This document shows, piece by piece, positions 51,018-59,877 of a stretch of DNA of 64,000 bases. The notes under the pieces are model-generated. The model did no database searches and was not told where the DNA came from. It was given only the letters and a program-made list of their open reading frames with translations. Source of the DNA: Colivicinus sp963607765. GTDB taxonomy: Bacteria; Bacillota_I; Bacilli_A; Erysipelotrichales; Erysipelotrichaceae. Position 1 is the stretch's first letter, and each line of letters begins with the position of its first letter. The position numbers were made by a program, and so were the translations under genes. The stretch lies in NCBI GenBank assembly GCA_963607765.1, contig CAVDDT010000016.1, positions 62,001 through 126,000 on the forward strand, written 5' to 3'.

Positions 51018-51043
51018 AAAAACATCAATTTCTTGATGTTTTT
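51018..51043. terminator. Bidirectional terminator
   Basis: AAAAACATCAA-TTTC-TTGATGTTTTT between the converging trio and threonine aldolase genes. Confidence 0.85.
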
Positions 51044-51049
51044 GTTTTG

Positions 51050-52081
51050 TTATTTTTTAAGTGCTTCTTTTAAATCACTAGCAAATTCTAAAGCTGCTTC
51101 TTCTTTTGTGGCCCAAGATGTTACAAAACGGCATATTGAAGAAGTTTCATCATACTTGTCCCATATTTCAAATGTATATTTTTTAGATATCTTAGCTATG
51201 ACATCATTATCTAGAATATAAAACAATTGATTTGTAGGAGATTCAACATAAGGCTTGATATTAAAGGCACCAAAGACATATTTTAAAGCGTTGGCAGTCT
51301 TGTTTGCGTGTTTAGCTAGTTTGAAATATAAATCATCTGTAAACAATGTTTTAAAGCTAACACCCAATATTCTACCTTTGGCAAGCATCATTCCATTTTG
51401 TTTTAGATAATATCGGAAATCTTTTTTAAGTTCAGGATTAACGATAACCATTGCTTCACCTAACAAAGCACCATTTTTAGTTCCGCCGATATAGAACATG
51501 TCTGTTAAAGTGGCGATATCATTTAAAGTTAAATCGTTTTCTATGCAGCTTAGTGCACTGCCAAGTCTTGCGCCATCCATATAAAGATATAATCCATATT
51601 TGTCGCATGTTTCTCTTAATACTTGAAGTTCAGTTTTTGAATAGATGGTTCCCAGCTCGGTAGGGTTTGAAATAAATACCATTCTTGGCTTAACCATATG
51701 TTCATCAATATGCTTCTCACATACTTTAACTATTTCAACAGGACTGATTTTCCCTTCATTATGTTTTACTTCGATTATTTTGTGGCCTAGATGTTCAACT
51801 GATCCTGTTTCGTGAACATTAATGTGACCGGTGGTTGGACATATTACAGCTTCATATGGTTTTAGGCACACGGCACTTGCAAGGATATTACATGGTGTAC
51901 CGCCTGGCACAAAATGAATATCAACATCATCTCTATTTAAGGCATTTCTAATTAGTTTTTTGGCAATAAGACAATAATCGTCTTCGCCATAACCTTTTTG
52001 TTGCTTATTGTTTGTTTTAATTAATTCTTCTAATATTTCTGGGGCACAGCCCTCTAAATAATCACTTTGAAAATTGTACAT
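51050..52081 (-). CDS. Low-specificity L-threonine aldolase
   Basis: This 343-residue PLP enzyme cleaves threonine to glycine and acetaldehyde. FQSDYLEGCAPEILEEL, VPGGTPCNILASAV, MDGARLGSAL and the PLP-Lys segment YIGGTKNGALLGEA show the beta-eliminating lyase/threonine aldolase family. AAAGGAG precedes the start. In a genome making threonine (thrBC here), it may provide glycine; some relatives act as alanine racemase or phenylserine aldolase. Confidence 0.9.
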   Translation of the reverse strand: MYNFQSDYLEGCAPEILEELIKTNNKQQKGYGEDDYCLIAKKLIRNALNRDDVDIHFVPGGTPCNILASAVCLKPYEAVICPTTGHINVHETGSVEHLGHKIIEVKHNEGKISPVEIVKVCEKHIDEHMVKPRMVFISNPTELGTIYSKTELQVLRETCDKYGLYLYMDGARLGSALSCIENDLTLNDIATLTDMFYIGGTKNGALLGEAMVIVNPELKKDFRYYLKQNGMMLAKGRILGVSFKTLFTDDLYFKLAKHANKTANALKYVFGAFNIKPYVESPTNQLFYILDNDVIAKISKKYTFEIWDKYDETSSICRFVTSWATKEEAALEFASDLKEALKK

Positions 52082-52134
52082 AGATACTCCTTTTCATCCT
52101 ATTTATGATAACACATGAGATGTCTTGTGAAAGG

Positions 52135-52143
52135 TGGTAGAAT
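52135..52143 (+). promoter_or_regulatory. Extended -10 of a predicted leaderless deacetylase transcript
   Basis: TGGTAGAAT (TGn plus TAGAAT) ends 7 bases before ATG 52151, with AATAAAG between and no ribosome-binding site. Confidence 0.5.
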
Positions 52144-52150
52144 AATAAAG

Positions 52151-53410
52151 ATGGCAAAGAAAAGAAAAAGAAAAATTAGGAAAAGTTTATTGCTTGCTTT
52201 AGCTGGTATATTGGTATTGGCTTTTGTAATTTTCTTATTAAACTTTAATTTTCATTTTGTAGGAAAAAAATCCATTCATGAAGATGCTCAAGTATATAAA
52301 ACTAAAACTTGTTTGGCTTTTTATCCTGATAGTGAAACCGGAAAAGAGAATGCTAAAAACATTTGTGATAAGGCGGAAAAGAATGCGATATATGATTATG
52401 CTTTAATACCATATGGTGATTATTATCTTGTTTCATATATTGATGGAACAAAGTATTATGTTGATAAAAACTATAATGATCTAGTTATTTCTTCTATAAG
52501 TGATGATGGTAAACAAATTGTTTCTGATTACTTACGTTATTCGATGAAAAAAGATGAAATAGATGAAGCGTATACTTATGATTTCTTAAATGATACTTTT
52601 TATACAAATATTGATTTGAGTGATTGTACATATAGTGTAAATGGCGAAGATTTAGTAGTTTATTTTCCAAAATATGATTATTCAGTAAATATTCCACTAA
52701 AGTATATGCAAGAACCATGTGGAATTAATTTGGGCTATTCTAATGAGGATTATGTTAAGCCTAGATATGTTTCTAAAAATAGAAAGATGATTTGTTTTAC
52801 ATTCGATGATGGACCGGATTTGTCTTTTAATACTAGTGGACAAATCGTTGATACATTATACAAATTTGATAGTAGTGGTACTTTCTTTATTGTTGGTGAA
52901 AGACTTGGCGAAAAACAAATCGGTTATATCAAAGAATCCGTTTTTAAAGGAATGGAATATGGTTCTCATACACAAAGCCATTCGAATTTAACTAAGCTAA
53001 GTCAAGGTGAAGCTAAGGAACAAATTATGATTCCTTATCATGACTTATGCGATAATGAATATGGTTTTGGCTATCAAATGAAAGTTTATAGGCCACCATA
53101 TGGTGCATTCAATGATACTGTTGCGGGCGCTACCAATCTTACTGCTATACTTTGGAACGTCGATTCTCTTGACTGGTCGTATCGAACAAAATACGAGGCA
53201 AGCGAATGTGTTGATGTAATATATAACAAAGTAGTAGATGAAACGGATGAAAATGATGTTGTACTATTCCACGATATCTATCAAACCAGTGCTGATGCAG
53301 CTTGTAAGCTTGTTGTTCATTATATTAAAGAAGGCTATCAAATCGTTTCCGCAAGCGAACTTATGGAAGCTTTAGATATAACTAATGTGTCTTCTTTCTC
53401 TGGTAAATAG
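52151..53410 (+). CDS. Membrane-anchored polysaccharide deacetylase (NodB domain)
   Basis: The 419-residue protein has a very basic N-terminus (KKRKRKIRKS), one signal-anchor helix, an uncharacterised region to about residue 205, and a CE4 NodB domain: ICFTFDDGPDLSF (catalytic and metal Asp), YGSHTQSHSNLTKL (HxxxH metal site), YRPPYGAFND, and VVLFHDIY. It removes N-acetyl groups from peptidoglycan or a wall polymer outside the cell, as PgdA does. ATG 52151 was chosen over an in-frame ATG at 52115, which lies upstream of the -10. Its 3' end overlaps the opposite WYL gene by 29 bases. Confidence 0.92.
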   Translation: MAKKRKRKIRKSLLLALAGILVLAFVIFLLNFNFHFVGKKSIHEDAQVYKTKTCLAFYPDSETGKENAKNICDKAEKNAIYDYALIPYGDYYLVSYIDGTKYYVDKNYNDLVISSISDDGKQIVSDYLRYSMKKDEIDEAYTYDFLNDTFYTNIDLSDCTYSVNGEDLVVYFPKYDYSVNIPLKYMQEPCGINLGYSNEDYVKPRYVSKNRKMICFTFDDGPDLSFNTSGQIVDTLYKFDSSGTFFIVGERLGEKQIGYIKESVFKGMEYGSHTQSHSNLTKLSQGEAKEQIMIPYHDLCDNEYGFGYQMKVYRPPYGAFNDTVAGATNLTAILWNVDSLDWSYRTKYEASECVDVIYNKVVDETDENDVVLFHDIYQTSADAACKLVVHYIKEGYQIVSASELMEALDITNVSSFSGK

Positions 53411-54305
53411 AAATTATACTATCTAAATAGCTTAAGTATTCTTGGGCTATTTTTTTATCTATGATTTTAATATCTTTTCCATATGCCACTAATTTTGAAA
53501 AGAAATTATTGTTGATGCTTGCCTTTAAAGAGAAGCCATCACTTGTAAAGATACTGTTGGGGAAGTCATTTTCAATCATTTCTTTTACTAGATCTTTGTT
53601 GTTAAGTATTTTAAATTCTATTGTTTGAATATCTCCTTTAGAAAAAGAATTAGTAGAAGTTTCAATTGTTTCAATAATGTTCTTTCTTTTAATAATCATG
53701 TTGTCATAATTTTCTGTGACATTAACATCATTGATATTATCAAAACGAAAGTGATATATTTTTTCTTTATTTAAATAATGATAGTAAAGATAGTAATAAT
53801 CATTATCTCTATGAAGGAATAGAGGATAAACTTCTTCTTTTTTTCCTTTCCTTTTTAAAGTAATTGATTTTTTATCTTTTATTGCGATTAAAACTTCTTC
53901 CATCTTTTGAAGAAACATTTTATTTTTATGCTTGTTTGTGTACCTTAAGTTATTTAAAAGCTTTTCTTCATCGGTTGAAATAAAGCTATATAGCTTGTTA
54001 TTTAGGTTCTCTAAAAGACTATTGTCGAGACTTTTTAATGAATAAATAGAATCTTGAATGATTTTTATTTCAGAAAGATTAAATGGTGCTTCAAGTAGAT
54101 AATAACCATCATCATATTCAATATCAAAGCCACATTCATTCAATGTTTTGAAGTCATCATATAAAGTTTTACGATTATCTACTTGCACTCCTTCGTTATT
54201 TAAATAAACAACAATTTCGCTTAATTTTAAGTGTTTGTCATTGTTTGAATACTTCCTTAGTATCTTGATTAAAGTTAAAATTCTTTTCTTATTATTCTTG
54301 TCCAT
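53382..54305 (-). CDS. WYL-domain transcriptional regulator
   Basis: The 307-residue protein has an N-terminal winged HTH (LRKYSNNDKHLKLSEIVVYLN, DNRKTLYDDFKTLNECGFDI) and a WYL-like domain (EVYPLFLHRDNDYYYLYYHYL ... YHFRFDNINDV) that binds ligands, often nucleotides or nucleic acid. Promoter architecture is compact: TTGTCC, 17 bases, TATAAT, 6 bases, ATG, with a palindrome over the -35 and spacer, which suggests autoregulation. It is divergent from a small membrane protein gene that is its likely target. Confidence 0.87.
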   Translation of the reverse strand: MDKNNKKRILTLIKILRKYSNNDKHLKLSEIVVYLNNEGVQVDNRKTLYDDFKTLNECGFDIEYDDGYYLLEAPFNLSEIKIIQDSIYSLKSLDNSLLENLNNKLYSFISTDEEKLLNNLRYTNKHKNKMFLQKMEEVLIAIKDKKSITLKRKGKKEEVYPLFLHRDNDYYYLYYHYLNKEKIYHFRFDNINDVNVTENYDNMIIKRKNIIETIETSTNSFSKGDIQTIEFKILNNKDLVKEMIENDFPNSIFTSDGFSLKASINNNFFSKLVAYGKDIKIIDKKIAQEYLSYLDSIISIYQRKKTH

Positions 54306-54311
54306 AAAAAA

Positions 54312-54340
54312 ATTATATACCTGTCCAAATTATCGGACAA
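54312..54340 (-). promoter_or_regulatory. Leaderless promoter of the WYL regulator
   Basis: Minus strand: TTGTCC (54340-54335), 17-base spacer, perfect TATAAT (54317-54312), 6 bases to ATG 54305. Confidence 0.75.
54322..54339. promoter_or_regulatory. Candidate WYL operator
   Basis: TGTCC-AAATTATC-GGACA is a 5-bp inverted repeat with an 8-base centre, covering the regulator's -35 and spacer in the 81-base divergent region. Confidence 0.5.
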
Positions 54341-54386
54341 CACATTTTTTAATTTAGGGTATATTAGAAGTACGGAGGAAAAGAAA

Positions 54387-54908
54387 ATGAAAAGAGCTTT
54401 GATTTATAACCTATGGATGTTGATGATTGGATGGAGTTTATATTTGAATAAACTAGTGGTATTAAGTTTAATATTATTGGCCATAGAATTAATATTAAAT
54501 TTTATCTACATCACAAAAATTAATTACTGGCGTTTTAGTTTTGTGAGCTTACTTATTAGTTTATGTAGCTTATTAATTGTGAAAGAAAGTACTTTAACAT
54601 TTAACTGTTTAATTGTTCCTTTCCTATTATTAATCAGCATGAATGTTAGTTATATAAATGAAATTAGCTATAAATTAAAAATGAGAATTCTTAAGACAAT
54701 CGACTTTTTTGTAGGTGCTGGAATGTTTATATTCCTGTTAATTGCGGCCATTATACCAAATACCCCTTTATTACCAAACTATAAAACTGAGTTATTTGTG
54801 TATATTGCTTTGATATTTTCCTTTCCTTTCGTTTCAATCACTACTTGTCTTATTTATAAGAAGATAAAATATATGTCCAATAAGAGAATGAACATTATCT
54901 TGAAATAG
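54387..54908 (+). CDS. Unknown membrane protein (173 aa), likely WYL target
   Basis: The product has about five hydrophobic helices with short charged loops (for example YKLKMRILKTIDFF) and a basic C-terminus (YKKIKYMSNKRMNIILK). I do not recognise a family. GGAGGAAAAG precedes the start, and a -10-like TATATT lies near 54363. Position opposite the WYL regulator across a shared palindrome is the only clue to role. Confidence 0.65.
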   Translation: MKRALIYNLWMLMIGWSLYLNKLVVLSLILLAIELILNFIYITKINYWRFSFVSLLISLCSLLIVKESTLTFNCLIVPFLLLISMNVSYINEISYKLKMRILKTIDFFVGAGMFIFLLIAAIIPNTPLLPNYKTELFVYIALIFSFPFVSITTCLIYKKIKYMSNKRMNIILK

Positions 54909-54944
54909 AATGCATTTGCATTCTTTTCTTTTGATTATTTATAT

Positions 54945-54950
54945 TAAAAT
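54945..54950 (+). promoter_or_regulatory. -10 box of a predicted leaderless serine dehydratase transcript
   Basis: TAAAAT ends 6 bases before ATG 54957; the gap is GTTTTT with no ribosome-binding site. Confidence 0.5.
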
Positions 54951-54956
54951 GTTTTT

Positions 54957-56162
54957 ATGGAATCATTAAGAGAGTTATATCGTATTGGACCTGGTCCATC
55001 TAGTTCTCATACTTTAGCAGTAAGGAATGCTTGTTTGTATTATCTAAACTTATATCCTAATTTTGACGAATATAGGGTTGTTTTATGTGGGTCTTTAGCT
55101 TTAACTGGCAAAGGGCATATGTCTGATAAAATTATTATCGATACTTTCAAAGATAAAAAAGTGATAGTTGATTTTGACAATAATGTTTATGACAATAGAC
55201 CGAATATCATGATTTTTACTTGTGGTGATGGTTTAAATAAGGAAGTGATTTGTTCGACTGGCGGTGGTGCAATAGAAGTTTATGGTAAGCCTTCTTTAGT
55301 TGACGAAAATACTTATCCTCATAAGAATTTAAATGAAATTAATGAATATTGTCTTAAAAATAATCTTGATTATGTGGGCTATATTTATTCTTTTGAGAAA
55401 GATGTCCATCAATATTTGGTTACCGTTGCAAAACAAATGCTTGCAGAAATTGATAGTGGTTTAACAAAAGAAGGGATATTGCCAGGCCCATTAAAACTTA
55501 AAAAAGTAGCTAAAATTCTTAATGGTGAAGCCAAAGAATGCGATGAAAAAGAAGTTAAACAAAAGCTTCTTATAAGTTCTTATGCGTATGCAGCTATGGA
55601 AGAAAATGCTTGCGGGGAAATGGTTGTCACTGCTCCTACGCTTGGAAGCTGTGGCGTATTAAGTTCTATTCTTCATCATTATTATGATTTGGGAGTCGAT
55701 GTTGATAAATTGGCTGATGGTTTAGCTGTTGGCGGACTGTTTGGAAATCTTGTTAAGAGTAATGCTACTATTTCGGGAGCTGTTGGAGGTTGCCAAGCAG
55801 AGATAGGCACTGCATGTTCGATGGCATCAGCTTTTGGTGCGTATCTAGAAGGTCTTAATTTGAAAGAAATTGAATGCGCCGCAGAGATAGCTATGGAACA
55901 CAATTTGGGCCTTACATGCGATCCAGTTGGCGGATATGTGCAAGTTCCATGCATCGAAAGAAATGGTGTTGGTGCATTAAGGAGCATGGATTGCATTTTA
56001 TATGCAAAGTATTTAGGCAAAATAAAAGATAGTAAGGTTAGCTTTGATATGATTGTTGAAGCTATGAACTATACTGGACAAAAACTAGCCATGGAATTAA
56101 GGGAAACAAGTTTAGGCGGTCTTGCGGAAGTTGTTCCTTTAAAAGAACCGAGTGGATGTTAA
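54957..56162 (+). CDS. sdaA: L-serine dehydratase, iron-sulfur type, single chain
   Basis: The 401-residue enzyme deaminates serine to pyruvate. IGPGPSSSHTLAVRNA (residues 10-25) opens the beta-type domain, and from about 215 the alpha-type catalytic domain has TAPTLGSCGVLSSIL, GGCQAEIGTACSMASA and CDPVGGYVQVPCIERN, whose cysteines bind an oxygen-labile [4Fe-4S] cluster. Both halves are fused as in E. coli SdaA, although shorter than its roughly 450 residues. It produces pyruvate for PFL. A terminator overlaps its end. Confidence 0.93.
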   Translation: MESLRELYRIGPGPSSSHTLAVRNACLYYLNLYPNFDEYRVVLCGSLALTGKGHMSDKIIIDTFKDKKVIVDFDNNVYDNRPNIMIFTCGDGLNKEVICSTGGGAIEVYGKPSLVDENTYPHKNLNEINEYCLKNNLDYVGYIYSFEKDVHQYLVTVAKQMLAEIDSGLTKEGILPGPLKLKKVAKILNGEAKECDEKEVKQKLLISSYAYAAMEENACGEMVVTAPTLGSCGVLSSILHHYYDLGVDVDKLADGLAVGGLFGNLVKSNATISGAVGGCQAEIGTACSMASAFGAYLEGLNLKEIECAAEIAMEHNLGLTCDPVGGYVQVPCIERNGVGALRSMDCILYAKYLGKIKDSKVSFDMIVEAMNYTGQKLAMELRETSLGGLAEVVPLKEPSGC

Positions 56163-56188
56163 AAAAACTTGTCAATGACAAGTTTTTT
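56162..56188. terminator. Bidirectional terminator between sdaA and cyclophilin genes
   Basis: AAAAAACTTGTC-AAT-GACAAGTTTTTT. Confidence 0.87.
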
Positions 56189-56660
56189 ACTCTTCAACAT
56201 AAATTTTCTTAATTACTGGTGGATCATATGGACGATCATTGTAATCAGTTTTTAGATTAGCTAATTTATCCAATTCTTCAAACCCCTCAACCATATCACC
56301 AAAGGCTGCGTATTGGCCATCTAAGAATGGTGTGTCGACATGGCAAATAAAGAATTGTGATGAAGCGCTATTTGGGTCATTAGCACGAGCCATTGAAATA
56401 GTTCCTCTTTTGTGTGGGTGTGAATTTGGAACACCATTGGCAATAAATTCACCTTTGATATTTTCTTTTGAACCACCCATACCAGTTCCTTGTGGATCTC
56501 CACCTTGAATCATGAAATCTTTGATGATTCTATGCAAAATCAAACCATCATAGAAACCTTCATTAGCTAATTTTTTCATATTGGCAACAGTTATTGGAGC
56601 GTGCTTTTCATCAAGTTCAAACTTCATAATGCCGCCATCGTTCATTTCGATTATTAACAT
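56187..56660 (-). CDS. Cyclophilin-type peptidyl-prolyl isomerase
   Basis: This 157-residue cytoplasmic protein (no signal peptide) has the cyclophilin core: FYDGLILHRIIKDFMIQGGDP with active-site Arg and Phe, GTISMARANDPNSASSQFFI, and LDGQYAAFGDMVEG. It catalyses proline isomerisation during folding. AAGGAGT precedes the start. Confidence 0.95.
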   Translation of the reverse strand: MLIIEMNDGGIMKFELDEKHAPITVANMKKLANEGFYDGLILHRIIKDFMIQGGDPQGTGMGGSKENIKGEFIANGVPNSHPHKRGTISMARANDPNSASSQFFICHVDTPFLDGQYAAFGDMVEGFEELDKLANLKTDYNDRPYDPPVIKKIYVEE

Positions 56661-56716
56661 ATTTTTTACTCCTTAACTACTCTATTATTGTATTATAGAA
56701 AAAAGAGGTAATGCTT

Positions 56717-57874
56717 ATGTTTTTTAAAGAAGGAAAAGATTTAACTAAATTTGCGGACAATGTTTTTAGCGTTAATGCGGCTGCAAAAAGTGATAAAGAT
56801 GAAAGTAAAGTAAACGCAACGGTAGGTTCTTTATTTGATGAAAATGGACAATTGGTTGCGCTTAAAAGTGTATATAAATGTTTTGATAAAGTAAGTGATA
56901 TTGATAAAGCGGCTTACGCTAAAAGCTCTTTAGGCAATCCTGAATTTCGTGAGGCAATTAAAAAGTTTGTTTTAGAAGGAAAGGCAAATGGTGAGGTTTG
57001 TGCAACGGCTGGTGGTACTGGCGCTATAGCTCTTGCCTTAGATTTATGTAGAGACAAAGGTCAATCAGTAATTATTCCTGATGTTGCTTGGGGAAACTAC
57101 AAACAAATGTTAAATGAAAGAGATATTAAAGCTGTTTGCTATGACCCATATTCTATTTCTGATTTAATTTCCAAAATTGAAGAAGAAGAAAAGCCTTTTG
57201 TTTTAATTAATTCACCATGTGAAAACCCATGTGGACTATCATATGATTTAGAATCTTGGAAAAAGATACTTTCTGTTTTAAATAAGAAGGAGTCAATTCT
57301 TTTGAATGATATTGCGTATATTGATTATGCATATGATCCTAATGCTAAAGAATATATGAAATTATTCAATGAACTAGGAAAGAATGTTTTGGTTCTTATC
57401 GCATCTTCTTGTTCAAAAACATTCTCGTATTACGGAATGAGACTTGGTTCTTTGATTGCGATAAATAGTGATAAAGAATTTTTAGATTTATTTATGAATC
57501 AATGCGAAAGACATATTAGAACTACTTATAGTAACTGTAATAATGCTGCTATGATAGCTATAGCTGATATTTTAAATAATCACTTTGATGAATTTATTAA
57601 AGAAAAAGAAATCTATCGTAATCTTTTAAAAGAAAGATCTTCAATCTTTGTTAAAGAAGCAAAAGAATTTGGCCTGGAACTTTATCCATATGATGAAGGC
57701 TTCTTTGTGACAATTAAATGTGATAACAATGAAAAACGTGATGTAGCCTTCAATAAATTATTGGATAATCATATCTATTCCGTAAAACTAAATAAGGGAA
57801 TTAGAGTTGCTATATGCTCAATTCCTTTAAGTAAGATAAAGGGCTTAGCTAAACGTATTAAAGAAATCATTTAA
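56717..57874 (+). CDS. PLP-dependent aminotransferase, class I/II
   Basis: The 385-residue protein has the fold-type I pattern: YAKSSLGNPEFREAIKKF, TAGGTGAIALALDLC, SPCENPCGLSYD (substrate Asn), NDIAYIDYAYD (Asp to PLP nitrogen) and ASSCSKTFSYYGMRLG with the PLP Lys. The subgroup resembles aromatic/aspartate aminotransferases, but the substrate is not clear. The start at 56717 fits GAGGT at 7 bases; ATG 56711 is too close to it. Confidence 0.85.
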   Translation: MFFKEGKDLTKFADNVFSVNAAAKSDKDESKVNATVGSLFDENGQLVALKSVYKCFDKVSDIDKAAYAKSSLGNPEFREAIKKFVLEGKANGEVCATAGGTGAIALALDLCRDKGQSVIIPDVAWGNYKQMLNERDIKAVCYDPYSISDLISKIEEEEKPFVLINSPCENPCGLSYDLESWKKILSVLNKKESILLNDIAYIDYAYDPNAKEYMKLFNELGKNVLVLIASSCSKTFSYYGMRLGSLIAINSDKEFLDLFMNQCERHIRTTYSNCNNAAMIAIADILNNHFDEFIKEKEIYRNLLKERSSIFVKEAKEFGLELYPYDEGFFVTIKCDNNEKRDVAFNKLLDNHIYSVKLNKGIRVAICSIPLSKIKGLAKRIKEII

Positions 57875-57878
57875 TAAA

Positions 57879-57907
57879 AATGGGGGATATCATTGATATC
57901 CCCCATT
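57879..57907. terminator. Bidirectional terminator
   Basis: AATGGGGGATATC-ATT-GATATCCCCCATT, a 13-bp perfect stem between converging genes. Confidence 0.88.
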
Positions 57908-57911
57908 AATT

Positions 57912-59003
57912 TTAGTTATTAATTTTTGGCATTTCGATTTCTTCAACTTCCTTAAAACCATTTGTTTTAGTGAAATTCATGTTGGTTTTAAATCTAGCAA
58001 CAAAATCACTAGGATCAATCATATCAAAGTTGATATTGTCAAAGCCATCCCTAATAAATAGTACTGACATAATTACCGCATCTCTATTATTTCCGGTAGA
58101 AGAATCAAATACCTCATCTTCGGCATTAACAATCAAGAAATCAATTGGAAGAAGAGCAAATACTTCCCTAGCGATTCTAATAGCACAGCTACATACATAG
58201 TCTTGTGCTAAATCGTTGTAAGCTGAACCCTTTAGTTCAAAGTCGCTTACTTTTCCAGATTCACTCTTTTTAAAGCCAACTGTTGGAACAACATCTTTGA
58301 TTTTAACAAGAAAGTGTGATGTTAAAGTGTTGCCATCATCACTGCCAAATTCAAATTCACTTCCAAAGGCTGCAATATCATGCATAGAAGAATAATCGTT
58401 TATTACTTTTAAGTATGCATCGACATCTTTGTTTAGAATTTCTTTTGCTAAGGCAATATTGTTTTCCCAACTCAATTTATCGCTATCACTTGCATCAGCT
58501 GGAATACTTGCATTAGCTAGGGCGTTCCAATCAATTTGTTTTGGACAATCTTTATGAAAAGACTTAATACGTGTAATATATTCTACATAATCGTCATATT
58601 TAGAAGCTTCATCACTACTTGCAATAACATTAGACTGACTAGCTTGCTTGCTTTGTGCTTCTAGACTATTTAATTGCGCATTTCCACTGTTTTCATTCTT
58701 TGTAAGTGAATCCCCACTCTTTTTTGAAGCAGCCGTTTCAACTTGTTTTGTAGACTTAACAGATTTTTCATCTTCTTTATCTTCACCTGTCTTAAATAGT
58801 TTTCCTAAAGCTCCAAAAGTATCAAAGCTTTTTCTATAAGATAGCCCAGTTCCTGTTAATCCTACTGAAGCGGTTGATTTTCCTTTTGAATTAATAGTGT
58901 AGTGCATGCCTTTTTTTCCTAAAGAAAGAGATACACCACTTTTTGAAACATTTAATTTTACGCCATTGGCAATTTTTATACTTTTTCTAAATATAAATCC
59001 CAT
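57912..59003 (-). CDS. DUF4236 protein
   Basis: The 363-residue protein starts MGFIFRKSIKIANGVKLNVS with SKSGVSLSLGKKGMHYTI, the DUF4236 domain (residues 1-55), a short beta-rich unit often found once at the N-terminus of otherwise variable proteins. Residues 60-130 are a Ser/Lys/Gln-rich low-complexity linker; the last 220 residues (DYVEYITRIKSFHKDCPKQ on) are an alpha/beta domain not recognised. No signal peptide. Function unknown. GAGGAG nine bases upstream supports ATG 59003 over TTG 59012. Confidence 0.8.
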   Translation of the reverse strand: MGFIFRKSIKIANGVKLNVSKSGVSLSLGKKGMHYTINSKGKSTASVGLTGTGLSYRKSFDTFGALGKLFKTGEDKEDEKSVKSTKQVETAASKKSGDSLTKNENSGNAQLNSLEAQSKQASQSNVIASSDEASKYDDYVEYITRIKSFHKDCPKQIDWNALANASIPADASDSDKLSWENNIALAKEILNKDVDAYLKVINDYSSMHDIAAFGSEFEFGSDDGNTLTSHFLVKIKDVVPTVGFKKSESGKVSDFELKGSAYNDLAQDYVCSCAIRIAREVFALLPIDFLIVNAEDEVFDSSTGNNRDAVIMSVLFIRDGFDNINFDMIDPSDFVARFKTNMNFTKTNGFKEVEEIEMPKINN

Positions 59004-59070
59004 TTTAAACAACTCCTCTATTTCTAGGATAACACAGTATCCATTATAATTAGGACGAGGAGATTTAAAA

Positions 59071-59877
59071 ATGAATTTTGAACATATCCATCTTTCTTAT
59101 GAATATTTAAAAGAAAAAGTTAGTTTTAAGCCTGAAGTGGGAATTATTTTAGGCTCTGGTTTAGGCGACGTGGTAAAGGCCGTTAATAATCCTATTACCA
59201 TATCATATAGGGATATTCCTTATTTCCCGCTTTCAAGCGTTGTGGGACACGAGGGAAATTTGGTTTTTGGAAAAGTAAACAATGTTAATGTGGTAATCAT
59301 GCAGGGGAGAAATCATTACTATGAGGGTGGTGGCTTTGATCCAGTTGTATATCCAATCTATGTTTTGAAATTACTTGGGATATCTAAATTGATTATTACT
59401 AATGCTTGTGGAGCTATAAATGAAAATTTAAAGCCAGGTGATTTAATGCTTATTAATGATTTTATTAATCTTTTGGGTATAAACCCTTTGATTGGCGAAA
59501 ATAACGAAGAATTTGGTCCTCGTTTTCCAGATATGAGCGAGCCATATAGCAAAAAGATGATAGAGGATATTAAAAAAGTTAGCGAAAATGATTTAAAAGA
59601 AGGTGTTTATGCATACTTTAATGGCCCATGTTACGAGACAGCTGCCGAAATTAGAGCTTTTAAGGTAATGGGAGCTGATACAGTTGGCATGTCTACTATT
59701 CCGGAAACGATTGTCGCTAATTATATGGGAATTGATGTCATGGGCATTTCTTGTATCACAAATATGGCAACTGGCATTGCAAAAGAAAAGCACTCCCATA
59801 AGGAAGTGCTTGAGATAGCTAACAAGTCTAGTGCTAAACTAGCAAAGCTTATTAAAGACTATTTATATTCTCTTTAG
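59071..59877 (+). CDS. Purine nucleoside phosphorylase, trimeric type
   Basis: This 268-residue enzyme shows the low-mass PNP family motifs: VGIILGSGLGDV (phosphate site), VGHEGNLVFGKV, MQGRNHYYEGG (catalytic His), ITNACGAINENLKPGDLM and GPCYETAAEIRAFKVMGADTVGMSTIPE, where Glu and Asn/Asp bind the base. It cleaves inosine and guanosine. Together with DeoD at the left edge, both PNP types are present. AGGACGAGGAG precedes the start. It overlaps htpG tail to tail by 4 bases with no terminator seen. Confidence 0.95.
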   Translation: MNFEHIHLSYEYLKEKVSFKPEVGIILGSGLGDVVKAVNNPITISYRDIPYFPLSSVVGHEGNLVFGKVNNVNVVIMQGRNHYYEGGGFDPVVYPIYVLKLLGISKLIITNACGAINENLKPGDLMLINDFINLLGINPLIGENNEEFGPRFPDMSEPYSKKMIEDIKKVSENDLKEGVYAYFNGPCYETAAEIRAFKVMGADTVGMSTIPETIVANYMGIDVMGISCITNMATGIAKEKHSHKEVLEIANKSSAKLAKLIKDYLYSL

